A stretch of 22,032 bases of DNA, from the NCBI GenBank assembly GCA_933822405.4, contig CAKOGP040002369.1, forward strand, positions 1 through 22,032. Direction: 5' to 3'. The notes below the pieces were generated by a model. The model was not told the origin of the DNA. It did no database searches and saw only the letters and a program-made list of their open reading frames with translations. How positions within the stretch are numbered: the first letter of the stretch is position 1; every line of letters starts with the position of its first letter. Below, in pieces: positions 8,967 to 18,316 of the stretch. The DNA comes from Cylindrotheca closterium (Eukaryota > Bacillariophyta > Bacillariophyceae > Bacillariales > Bacillariaceae). A program made the position numbers and the translations under genes.

Positions 8967-9735
8967 GTCATGGGGAACGGTCCCCAGACCAAGCTGTGCT
9001 TGTCAAATGAAGTTCTTATGACATGCCCGAAAGGTCCCGGAACCAAATTAAACTACTTATCTAGAGTCATATGGCTGGATGGGAGTGGATAAACTTCAGT
9101 GGACCCCGGCTGCTCCCATTGCTGACGAAGAATGAGAAATCCTTGTTTGCCACCAATTTCAATTCATGTGCGCAAGCTTCCTCCATGTACGGTATATGCC
9201 AGTTGCATGATTGCGCTGCGACTCACTCGCGCGGGACACACTGCAGTCCCTCTGAGAGATCTAACCGCCTACCCGGCAAAGATGAGCCTGAGAATTTATT
9301 CGGAAACATGCAGCCAGGCAGGTTCTCGTCGAAATTCAAGAGTTCGAGTTTTTATTACTGTTTTACATATGGGAGAGGTCGGTTGTACTTTTAGACTGAC
9401 AGGTGATGGCGACTTCGCTCACAGTTTCGCCGACATTGTATTAGAATAATACTAAATTCGAATTTTTATTATACTGCTATGACAAAGGCCGGTCTCACTC
9501 CGGATGACAGCCACTTGCAATAGGGAATGGTGCTGTTTGTTGAGTGATTATTATTCTTGCAGAACTAGAAACAGCATGTGACGTGCAATGCCAAGCTGCC
9601 TTATGCCCTTCGCCTTCTTCCATTCGCGACAACAAGACTAACAGCATAGTGAGGGGTGAAATACAAAGCTACAATCACCTTTCTTCTAATGCGGTGCTCT
9701 TCATCTTCTCACAATTTTTCTGCAAGAACTCAATC

Positions 9736-10850
9736 ATGCTGAATATCAATACCAAATTCCCTGGAGCAATGCTGGACAATAAGCTACGCCTGACAGCAGG
9801 ATGCTCTGAATCAAACTTATTCCAACAAGAAGGTTGCCGCTGGATCGATCCATTCCCACTCACTCACGCAATGAATTTGAGTTATCGAGATGACAAAGAG
9901 TTTGATTTGGGATCCATTCTCGACTATGTGCCGTCCTCGACATTAGTTGATCAATCGACTGAGAACAAATCGATTCAAGAGAACGTGCTCAAACGACCCG
10001 TCATCCAGATCGAAGACAATGACTACGAGAACCACAGCAGAGCACCTCCTTTCAAACGCCATCGTACATGCAACGATGTCGCAATCAGTAATGCTGCTGA
10101 TATGATCCCAGATGTCGGAATCTGTGCTGCTGATGTTTTCCTAGATGTGGAAATCGATGCTGCTGATGTGTTCCCAGATGTGGAAATCAGTGACACTGAT
10201 GTGTTCCCAGATGTGGCAACAAGTGCCGCTGCTGCTCATAATGTGACCCCGGAGGCGCGGGAATACCCCCGTTTTCGAAGCTCTCAGGAGAAGCAGTGGC
10301 AGAAGCAATTCCAGGCGCTTCTGGAATTCAAACAGAAGCATGGACATTGCTGTGTTCCAAACAAATACGATGAAAATCCGGTTCTAGGAAGATGGGTAAG
10401 TTCATAAAGCTTCTCTCTGGCTTTATCAGACTAGGACAACCAGCCACTAACACTTCATTAATTAATATACGTCAGGTCAAGAGACAAAGATACCAACACA
10501 AACTACTACTCCAGCAGGGGAAGAAGTCTACGCTGGTCCCTCACCGCGTCAAAGCATTGGAAGATGCTGGCTTCATCTGGGATTCTCAATCGGCTCTATG
10601 GGAAGAGCGGCTTAATGAACTCAAAGCTTATCGTCGAGTCCATGGTCACAGCAATGTACCATCGACTTGCACTGCAAATGCGCAGCTATCGACTTGGGTG
10701 AAATGCCAGCGACGCCAGTACAAGCTATTCTTGGATGGCGACCCGTCCTCCAACCTGACACCAGAGCGCATATCCACATTGAACCAGATCGGCTTTCAGT
10801 GGTGTGGACGGCTGGCTAAAAGGAAAGGTACGAGGCCCTCTTATTCTTAG
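9736..10850 (+). CDS. Helicase-associated (HA) domain protein, copy A (two exons)
   Basis: Exons 9736-10395 and 10476-10850 give 344 aa. The intron (80 bp) has GTAAGT and CAG ends with CACTAAC near its 3' part. It contains an in-frame stop, so it must be removed, and the splice joins GRW to VKRQRYQHK. Two HA domains (PF03457 type) lie at about 187-256 (interrupted by the intron) and 260-329. The second has the hallmarks LKAYRRVHGHSNVP, STWVKCQRRQYK and IGFQW. The N-terminal half is unordered, with basic patches (LKRP, FKRHR), a VIQIEDND motif at 89-96 and four 11-residue repeats at 122-165. ATG 9736 is chosen because the paralogue begins at the same ATG; the frame is open to 9544 without ATG. 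HA domains are assumed to bind nucleic acid. No helicase core is present. Confidence 0.85.
10099..10230 (+). repeat. 33-bp coding minisatellite, copy A (4 units)
   Basis: It encodes four units of about 11 residues with consensus DVFPDVEISAA (DMIPDVGICAA, DVFLDVEIDAA, DVFPDVEISDT, DVFPDVATSAA). The paralogue at 14940-15107 has five units, so the number has changed since the duplication. Confidence 0.85.
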
Positions 10851-11612
10851 TAACTCAAATTATGCCACCACCTCGATTTGGATTGTGATTGATATATTAG
10901 TCGTCAAATAGTCCCTCAGTGCCACATATAGTTCATTGTGTAAATACTGTAATATAGCTCTATATTGGAAGATTTATTTTTGGATACTTGGAGAGTAGAG
11001 AATGTCCAATAATATCCGGTTCGAAACATATATTTTATGAAAAGATACGTGCGGCGGGGTGAAGATGATTACAATATAATGCAACGAGGCATTACGAGCC
11101 CAGTACGTACTATTGAACGATGACTGACAATAATGTAAGAAGTATTGATAAGACGAAAACAAGATCAGTAAAAAGGAGAAGTGAGCTGAATGCAGTCATG
11201 GCAGGATACTAGATGCTGCGTAGTATGATGGGGACGACCACGACTAGAAATTAGAGTACTTATACTCCCTTTAGCTCACTAGATTTTTCTTCTAGGGATA
11301 TTAAAAAATAATGGTGCTGTTGTACAAGGTAAAACTGTCGATGCCCTTTGGCCGTTCAGTTCAAAGCGCAGGCGGGACAGTCCTACTGCCCAGAAGTGGA
11401 ACTCGTCAACACTCGCAGAAAAGAGAAGCTGTCCGTATCAAAGTCAAACTGAAGGTCTTTATGATAGCAGCTTGGTATATTCTTCTCCTTCTACCATTTA
11501 CAAAAGAGCACATTTCTATTTGCTTCCAAAGGAACCCATTGTAGTAGTACATATCTTTCAAAAACACCACTCGACCGGTACCGTATTATTGTTTGTACAG
11601 TATCGCTTGCAT
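10851..11612. other. Convergent intergenic region between HA copy A and PP2C
   Basis: The HA gene ends at 10850 on the plus strand and PP2C ends at 11613 on the minus strand. The interval should hold both 3' ends. It is AT-rich and has no convincing frame. Parts match 15731-16167 in copy B (for example CTTCTAGGGATAT and AATGGTGCTGTTG at about 11292-11325), with a deletion in copy B just before the PP2C stop codon. Confidence 0.6.
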
Positions 11613-12792
11613 TTACAACCATGCCACAACCACAGAAATATTGTCCATACTTCCTTTGGCCAATGCTTCCTTGACCAAATGCTTGGCGACATTGTGTGGA
11701 TCGTGCGCACCATGCGTCCATACCATATCTACCGCTTGCTGATCTTCTAGGACGTCCCAAAGACCGTCGCTAGTCATTGATTTATTGGTGTCATTGTGGA
11801 CAGACAAGAGAAGAACAATCAGTCCGTGTATGAAAATATTACAAGCAAGCATTCGAGGACGACTCATCCTTACCATGCCAATATCAAAAAGGATGGTAAA
11901 CTGCTACTACTACTCTCGCCACTCTCCCTAGACTCGCCTTCTTTTTCTTCTTCAGAAAAGAAGTGGTTTGCTGATGGTAGACGAATCTCCAATTCACTGC
12001 AATAGGGTTTGGCAATGACAAAATCCTTCATGCAATGATCTCCCAAACTTCTCGTGACCGCCAAGACCCCCACGACTCGTTGCTTGAACAAGAATCCCCC
12101 CGCCTTTTCAATCCGTTCAATTTCGACAGGATCGTCTGGTTTGTGATCGTGGGTCAATCGTTGGGCCTTGCCCTCGTGGCCCAAGACGATCCGGGCGTCA
12201 CCGGCGTTGGCCGCGTAGATGGTACGTAACGAAGACGAATCATCGTCGTCCTTCTTGTTTGTTGAATGTTTCTGTGAATAATATTATAGTGGAAGCAAAT
12301 GAATCGATAAACTGAAAATGAGAATACAATCGTTGACATAACTCAATAATATCACTACATCAATATCTAGATGCCATGATCTCTTACCTTGACCAGACAC
12401 ATTGCCACAGTGGCACCCGACATGGACACGCCCAATTGTTCGGAATGAATGTCCGCCATGAGAAAGGCTCGTTCCAATCGTGTGGCCATGGGTGCGTCGT
12501 CGTTTTGGCAACATAGTTCTTGGGCGACGTGCCATTGTAAACCATCCTCCAAATATTCCACCATGTCGCGGCCGCCGTGTCCATCGTAGACTCCCAAAAA
12601 GGCAACATCGGGAGGACCGTCCCAGGTGCCCTCTGGCGCATAGACACAACAATCTTCCATGGTGGATCGTTTGCTAGGATTCATTTCTTCGCAAATGGAC
12701 ACCAAACGAGGCGACAGCGGCGACAATGCTGAGTTGGATGGGCTCGTCGTTGTTGTGGACGTGGACGTAGTGGCTGTTTCGACTTGCATCAT
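11613..12792 (-). CDS. PP2C-family (PPM) Ser/Thr protein phosphatase, three exons
   Basis: Minus-strand exons are 12792-12388, 12271-11874 and 11769-11613, totalling 960 nt and 319 aa. Introns are 116 bp (12272-12387) and 104 bp (11770-11873), both GT-AG, with the donors GTAAGA and GTAAGG. All core PPM motifs are present: KRSTMED (E46, D47), FLGVYDGHGG (D70, G71), GATVAMCLV, YAANAGDARIVL, LTHDHKPDD, GVLAVTRSLGDH, FLILACDGLWDVL (D269) and DNISVVVAWL (D310). The metal-binding acidic residues are intact, so an active Mn/Mg-dependent phosphatase is expected. Cys268 is split by intron 2, which rebuilds the ACDGLWD motif exactly. The Ser/Thr-rich first 28 residues show no clear targeting signal. 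An acidic Ser-rich insertion (about 241-259) precedes FLILA. The substrate is unknown. Confidence 0.93.
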
Positions 12793-13111
12793 CCTTTATC
12801 TTCAATATACTGTATGCTGTTGAAATGTGAAATTTGATTCTGTGTGCGTGAAAGAAAGTAGACTTGAAAGCTGCGGAGTAATCTTTTTGTTTGTTCGTCT
12901 TGTTGAATTGATTGTTGGAGGGTAGACACCTAGGAAGGATTTGGTTTGAGATGCAGTCAGGTATTATATATTGTACGATGGTATATTATTGTTGTCATTG
13001 CTTTTTTTCTTCGCATTTCATTTTCATTTTTCATTTCAAAACGGTGACGGTCGGACGATCCGAGGACTGGCAAAATTTCAGATTGAGCCTAACAAAGCTC
13101 CAGCGACCTAA
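12793..13111. promoter_or_regulatory. PP2C upstream region; joined to remnant WRAP53 promoter
   Basis: This lies upstream of the PP2C start on the minus strand. From about 13020 it matches 16490-16556 in copy B, including TTTCAGATTGAGCCTAAC at about 13077-13094. That sequence is upstream of the intact WRAP53 gene in copy B. The ancestral block therefore had PP2C and WRAP53 divergently transcribed from a shared intergenic region. Confidence 0.6.
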
Positions 13112-13570
13112 TAGTCATATTTCGTCCCGCTCTCAAGAGTTATGAAACGGACAATGATACCAACCAACGATTGGAATTTGCCTTGCATCAAAATCATTTG
13201 TTGTTTGTGGGGGTGTACTTGTATCAGTGCTGTGAGGACCCGTCGTCATATGAAAAAAGAAGAATAGGCCTACTCCTTCATCCAAAGAACCTTTTATAAT
13301 TCCGTCAATGGGATTTCGATTCCCAACTTAGGAGAAAATACTACCATTCTAGCATCTGCTATGAGATCCGGATCCTTTCCTAAAAAAGGCAACTATGATG
13401 ATTATGACGACGATGGTGGTGGTGAAGGGCAGATGCAACTACTAGTATCCGCATCGGCAGCTGCTTTGAGTACTACTACATTTAGCATTCACGAGCTACC
13501 AAACTCTCTAAACGCACCTGCCATTGCAAATGATGATGATGATTATGATGACGATGATGAGCATTCATAG
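13112..13570 (+). pseudogene. WRAP53 3' remnant, copy A
   Basis: It matches the last 430 or so bases of the WRAP53 gene (about 17780-18201). It opens with TCCCGCTCTCAAGAGTTATG, then codes KSYETDNDTNQRLEFALHQNH before frame-breaking insertions. The C-terminal part survives in another frame at 13361-13570 (SIHELPNSLNAPAIA against SIHELPNFLDAPAIA in the gene). The start codon, first exon, intron and most WD40 blades are missing, because 13111 joins directly from the upstream motif to the 3' region. Non-functional as a WD40 protein. Confidence 0.88.
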
Positions 13571-13629
13571 TACTGCATTATTTGACCGCAGTACCTGCAG
13601 TTAGTGACTTAACTGTACACTGTATTCTA

Positions 13630-14203
13630 TTGCTGTCCCAATCACCTATATGTGTCCAGCCAAGATTTGGAATCACCTCAACCGTCTTGCCATCGTATGG
13701 GTACCAACGCTATACGTCTGTTCTAAGAAATGAAGCCAGATTTTATTTGATTTGGAGCGCTTCAGTATCAGTATCAGTATCAGTACCGGTACGTACGAAG
13801 TGCTATACGAGTAGGATTGGACCGGGATTGGAACGCTCATATTTCACCAACTGTGAACTACACTACCGCGGTTCTGCAGCACGAACGGACAAAGGCGATT
13901 TGTGCAGCAGACACATGAAGTCTAAAAGTCTGTTCTGAACAATACATGCTTCAGTCCCCAGCGCGGGAAGTTGTGTCCAGGAGGAATTATCTGTCAGAAC
14001 TATAGGACGAACGTAGGCTTTTGTGAGGCGAAGATGAGCCTGAAGCTGGTAAGAGTTCAGAAAGATGCAGTGTTTTGGTTGCGATTCCAAAGTCGAGCAC
14101 CGGGTATAATAAACATAAAAAAATGCACAGCCACTTCTGAATTTTAATCTAGACCGAAACTTTGAGATTGATGTTCACATCGGTGGGGTCACATTCTGGT
14201 CAA
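13630..14203. other. Spacer between duplication copies
   Basis: Sequence between the end of copy A and the start of copy B. It has (CAGTAT)x3 followed by CAGTACCGGTACGTAC at 13763-13794, a low-complexity style seen elsewhere in the window. No convincing gene. The frame at 13582-13938 has no family features. Confidence 0.5.
13763..13794. repeat. CAGTAT/TACCGGTAC simple repeat
   Basis: Three CAGTAT units are followed by the self-complementary GTACCGGTAC and a further GTAC. Similar tracts occur near 2390 and 19964. Confidence 0.8.
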
Positions 14204-14579
14204 AATTCAAGAGTTCGAATCTTTTATATTACGCTGTATATATGTGGGAAAGGTCAGTTGTACATATAAATAGACTATACGAGAGCGACTGACACTGAAT
14301 TCGAATCGGGATTAGACTACTAAATTCGGATCTTTATTATCGCTATGGCAAAGGTCGGTCGCGCTTCAAATGACAACGACTTCCAATAGGAAATGGTGCT
14401 GTTGGTAGGAGATTATTGTACCTGCAGAACTAAGAACAGTAAGTGACGTGAAATACCAAGCTATTAACACCTGACTTGTGCTCTTCTTCGCCTTCTTGCA
14501 TTCTCGACAAGACTAACAGTAAAACAAAGCTACAATCACCTATACTCTTCTTCTCACAAATTTCTGCAAGAACTCAATC

Positions 14580-15730
14580 ATGCTGAATATCAATACCAAC
14601 TTCCCTGGAGCAATGGACAACAAGCTACGCCTGACAACAGGATGCTCTGAATCAAACTTCCAACCGGAAGTTTGCCGCTGGATTGATCCATTCCCACTCA
14701 CTCACGCAATGAATTTGAGTTATCGAGATGACAAAGAGTTTGATTTGGGATCCATTCTCGACTATGTGCCGTCCTCGACATTAGTTGATCAATCGACTGA
14801 GAACAAATCGATTCAAGAGAACGTGCTCAAACGACCTATCATCCAGATCGAAGACAATGACTATGAGAACCTCAACAGCAGAGCATCTCGTTTCAAACGT
14901 CATCGTACATGCAACGATGTTGCAATCAGTAGTGCTACTGATGTGTTCCCAGCTGATGCAACCAGTAGTGCTGTCGATGTGATCCCAGATGCTTCAATCG
15001 TTGCTACTGGTGTGCTCCCAGATGTGGAAATCAGTGCCGCTGATGTGTTCCCAGATGTGGCAACAACTGCCGCTGATTTGTTCCCAGATGTGGCAACAAG
15101 TGCTGCTGCTGCTCATAATGTGACCCCGGAAGTGGAAGGATACCCCCGTTTTCGAAATCATCAGGAAAAACAGTGGCAGAAGCAATTCCAGGCGCTTCTG
15201 GAATTCAAACAGAAGCATGGACATTGCTGTGTTCCAAACAAATACGATGAAAATCCGGTTCTAGGAAGATGGGTAAGTTCAAAAAGATTCTCTCTGGCTT
15301 TGTTATCAGACGAGGACAACCAGCCACTAACACTTCATGAATTAATATACGTCAGGTCAAGAGACAAAGATACCAACACAAACTACTACTCCAGCAGGGG
15401 AAGAAGTCCACGCTGGTCCCTCATCGCGTCAAAGCATTGGAGGATGCTGGCTTCATCTGGGATTCTCATTCGGCTTTATGGGAAGAGCGGCTTAATGAAC
15501 TCAAAGCTTATCGTCGAGCCCATGGTCACAGCAATGTACCATCGACTTGCACTGCAAATGCGCAGCTATCGACTTGGGTGAAATGCCAGCGCCGCCAGTA
15601 CAAGTTATTCTTGGAGGGCGACCCGTCCTCCAACCTTTCACCAGAGCGCATATCCGCTTTGAACAAGATTGGCTTTCAGTGGTGTGGACGGCTGGCCAGA
15701 AGGAAAGGTACAATCAGTCCCTCTCATTAA
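14580..15730 (+). CDS. Helicase-associated (HA) domain protein, copy B (two exons)
   Basis: Exons 14580-15272 and 15356-15730 give 355 aa. The intron is 83 bp with the same GTAAGT donor, CACTAAC stretch and GTCAG acceptor as copy A. Here the intron happens to lack an early stop, so an unspliced reading gives a misleading 333-aa frame; splicing restores both HA domains (about 198-267 and 271-340). Exon 2 has exactly the same length as in copy A. HA2 carries LKAYRRAHGHSNVP and IGFQW. The N-terminal region keeps IIQIEDND, the FKRHR patch and five 11-residue repeats. Differences from copy A are mostly substitutions or whole-codon indels, while flanks and intron are more diverged, so the protein looks constrained. 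Confidence 0.85.
14940..15107 (+). repeat. 33-bp coding minisatellite, copy B (5 units)
   Basis: Five units of 11-12 residues related to DVFPDVATSAA, against four in copy A. The array lies between the basic N-terminal patch and HA domain 1, so it acts as a variable acidic linker. Confidence 0.85.
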
Positions 15731-16167
15731 CGCAAATTATACCATCACAATAAATACACCTCTATATCTATCTCAATTTTTGTACTATGCGTGTTCTTGT
15801 AATGCTTGGAGAGCGGAGAATGGAGTAACCGGGTATATAAAAGACGCGGGTCCATGTTGATACTTGTACCGGGAAAAGATGAGAATGCAACGATGAGGCA
15901 TTAGAGACCCGCCATTACGTACAATTGGAGGATGACTGACAATCACATTTAATGTATCGATAAGACGAAAGCAGGACCAATACATAAGGAGGTGTAGGTT
16001 GAATTCAGTTGTCGCAAGCTACCACATGCCGTGTATGCCTGAAGGAGTGCGCGACTATGGAAAGTACAGCAATGACCTCTAGCCCACAATTTCATGACAG
16101 ATAGATTTGCTTCTAGGGATATGCCGACAACAATGGTGCTGTTGGACAAGGTAGAAACTGCCGATGC
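15731..16167. other. 3' flank of HA copy B
   Basis: This matches 10851-11345 of copy A with many changes, for example GATAAGACGAAA-like and CTTCTAGGGATAT landmarks. It holds no gene. Confidence 0.55.
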
Positions 16168-16332
16168 CCAAGAAATTTTGTCCGCATTTCCTCTGGCCGA
16201 TGCTTCCATGACCAAATGCCTACGCACATTTTGTGAATCGTGCGTGACCACCATCATGCCTCCATTCCATATCTACGGCTTGTTCTTGAGGATCCTCTTC
16301 CAGTACATCCCAAATTCCGGCGCTATTCATTC

Positions 16333-16386
<54 letters not shown>

Positions 16387-16465
16387 GTGTTCGACAAACA
16401 AGAGAAAAGTCGGTCAGTCAGCTTCAAATGAAACAAGCACACATAGGCATTCGAGGGAGGATTTG
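16168..16465 (-). pseudogene. PP2C last-exon remnant, copy B
   Basis: It matches the last PP2C exon and adjoining intron (about 11630-11860). On the minus strand it still spells VTHDSQNVRRHLVMEASARG and NADKIS, against the functional HDPHNVAKHLVKEALAKG and SMDNIS. The stop codon and final residues are deleted. The region of GLWDVL is frame-damaged, and exons 1 and 2 are absent. The former intron has expanded into an ATTG microsatellite. Confidence 0.85.
16333..16386. repeat. (ATTG)n microsatellite
   Basis: About 13.5 uninterrupted ATTG units. The matching place in copy A, inside PP2C intron 2, has only TCATTGATTTATTGGTG, so the array grew after the duplication. Confidence 0.95.
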
Positions 16466-16756
16466 CCTTGACACGCTATATTTATATCGCAACGTTCATT
16501 TGCAAAACGGTTGGAGGAATGACGCAGTTTCAGATTGAGCCTAACAAAGTTCCAACAATAATTATTTTTGATTCCATCATATTATAATTATTGCTTGTAT
16601 CGCATCCTCATCATCGTCATCGATTGCAATCACAATTGTAATACTCCGCAAAATAATATTCATGTCACTGCATTAATTTGTTGTCACCCTTCAATCTATT
16701 GTTAACAGTATCCTTCACTTCATTGGTGATGTATCATTGTCACACCTTCCTCCAAC
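16466..16756. promoter_or_regulatory. WRAP53 upstream region
   Basis: It contains the TTTCAGATTGAGCCTAAC motif at about 16529-16546, shared with copy A. From about 16560 to the start codon there is no match in copy A because of the deletion there. It should hold the WRAP53 promoter. No core element is assigned. Confidence 0.5.
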
Positions 16757-18201
16757 ATGCAAAGGCTCCAAGAGAGATGTCAGTTGAAAACGCTGGTACA
16801 GGCACAACTCAACAACAGCGAACACTTTGCCGAAACCGATGACTTTTATCAAGGCGTCAGTTTCTCTCCCGATGCCTTGTGCCTCTTGACGTGCTGTCGA
16901 CAAAATGGGATACTATTGTTCAATACCTGCCTTTCGTCTGACAACGACAATGACAAGAATTGGAAACCAGCGTTGGAATACAAAACGGGAGATGCCGTCC
17001 GACAATTCCAATGGTATCCACAAATGCAATCCAATAATCCTCCTTCCTGTTGCTTTTTGGGTGTGAGTCGGTAAGCATTTATTATGGAATTGATGAATCC
17101 AACATATGCTTCTTGTTCCTACAGTATCATTAATTCATTCCATTCCATTCCATTCATTCCCATAGGGACCAACCAGTGCATCTATATGATGCATATACGG
17201 GACAAATTCGAGCCACCTATCGACCCTACAACCTGCTCGACGAATTGGATTCTCCGGCGGCATTTTGTTTTTTGAAAGGGGGCCAACATTTTGTCACGGG
17301 AGGCTTTAAACGAGAACGCGCCCTCCAAATATTTGATGTTGCCCGACCGGGTCGGGATCCTTTGGTGAGCCTCCAATTGGGCAAGACCCGCAAGTCGAGT
17401 GATGGTCAAAAGGGACTCGTGTCGAGTCTCCAATATTCGGATTACCACAATATCATTGCGTGCGGAACCTATTCTCCTGGTTCCATCTATTTATATGATG
17501 CCCGAGCCCAAAGCACTCCCATTCAGCAAATTATCATTACTGGAAATTGCGTCGTGGGCCATGGCAAGTCGCATTCTCGCAAACGCAAACATTTTAATCA
17601 TTTTGATGAAGAAGGAGGAGGAGAGGTCAACTTCTCCTCGGCCAAAATCAAGTGGTTTCAAAGTCGGGCCATTACCGGTGTGACGCAATTGGAGTTTGCG
17701 GACGATGGTACCTCGTTGTTTAGTCTCAGTCGACGGTCCAATGCAGTGATTCAATGGGATTTGCGCAAGCTTACAACCTCCAGTCATTGTCCCGCTCTCA
17801 AGAGTTATGAAACGGACAATGATACCAACCAACGATTGGAATTCGCCCTACATCAAAATCATTTGTTTGTGGGTGGAAGAGACAATTGTCTTCGCGTTTA
17901 TGACTGCTGTGACTCGTCGTCATCAAGTGAAAAAGAAGACGTGGCCGTGTACCAAACCTTTGACAATTCCGTCAATGGGATTTCGATTACCAACTTGGGA
18001 GAAAAGACCATTCTAGCATCTGCCACGGGATCCAGATCCTTTCCCACAGAGGCCGACTATGATGATGACGACGACGATGGTGAAGGGCAGACGAAACTAT
18101 CCGCATCGGCGGCTGCTTCGAGTACATTGAGCATTCACGAGCTACCAAACTTTCTAGACGCACCTGCCATTGCAAAGGATGGTGATGATGAGCAAGCATA
18201 G
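16757..18201 (+). CDS. WRAP53: WRAP53/TCAB1-like WD40 protein, two exons
   Basis: Exons 16757-17070 and 17166-18201 (1350 nt) give 449 aa. The 95-bp intron is GT-AG (GTAAGC, CATAG) and splits an Arg codon, restoring GVSRDQPVHLYDAYTGQIRA. This matches the WRAP53 family signature 'SRD.PVHLWDA..G..R.SYR.YN..DEL'. Other family marks are GGFKRERALQIFDVARPGRD, a GLVSSLQYSDYHNIIACGTY blade, GVTQLEFADDGTSLFSLSRR, VIQWDLR, a TNQRLEF segment and NSVNGISI...LASATGSRSFP near the end. In animals the protein binds CAB-box scaRNAs and telomerase RNA and brings them to Cajal bodies; a similar nuclear RNP role is expected here. An Asp-rich stretch (YDDDDDDGEG) lies close to the C-terminus. It converges with the gene at 18317, with 115 bp between stops. 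Confidence 0.88.
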
Positions 18202-18316
18202 TACTGTGTTCCTCGACTGCAGTAACTTAACTGTACAGTGTATTCTAAATATTCGCATTGTTAGCCGTAGAGTCTGTGGAAGGCGCATGGAAAGGTATAC
18301 CAACAAACTTGAAAAG

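Larger units (their letters stand above)
7977..9332. other. Gene-poor region between RRM gene and duplicated block
   Basis: No open frame here has family features or an internal-repeat signature. The longest plus-strand frames (8403-8645, 9071-9394) look like random translation. The region holds the 3' flank of the RRM gene and the pair of 81-83 bp repeats at 8638 and 8886. I see no convincing gene. Confidence 0.55.
9333..13629. repeat. Tandem segmental duplication, copy A (HA, PP2C, WRAP53 remnant)
   Basis: This 4.3-kb block is colinear with 14204-18247. Shared landmarks in order are the AATTCAAGAGTTCGA start, the full HA gene, the 3' flank with TTCTAGGGATAT and AATGGTGCTGTTG, the last PP2C exon, a TTTCAGATTGAGCCTAAC motif, and the WRAP53 3' end with ACTGTACA(C/G)TGTATTCTA. 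Copy A lacks about 1.2 kb of WRAP53 that copy B has. Confidence 0.9.
14204..18247. repeat. Tandem segmental duplication, copy B (HA, PP2C remnant, WRAP53)
   Basis: This 4.0-kb block is colinear with 9333-13629. It keeps the HA gene and the whole WRAP53 gene but lacks about 1.1 kb corresponding to PP2C exons 1 and 2 and the PP2C promoter of copy A. Confidence 0.9.

Noticed and set aside
9071..9449. Two overlapping plus-strand frames of about 105 codons
   Set aside because: No recognisable motif, overlapping in two frames, and not conserved in the matching left edge of copy B.
14580..15581. Unspliced 333-codon reading of HA copy B
   Set aside because: The intron lacks a stop in this frame, but reading through it destroys both HA domains. 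Splicing at the same sites as in copy A restores them.
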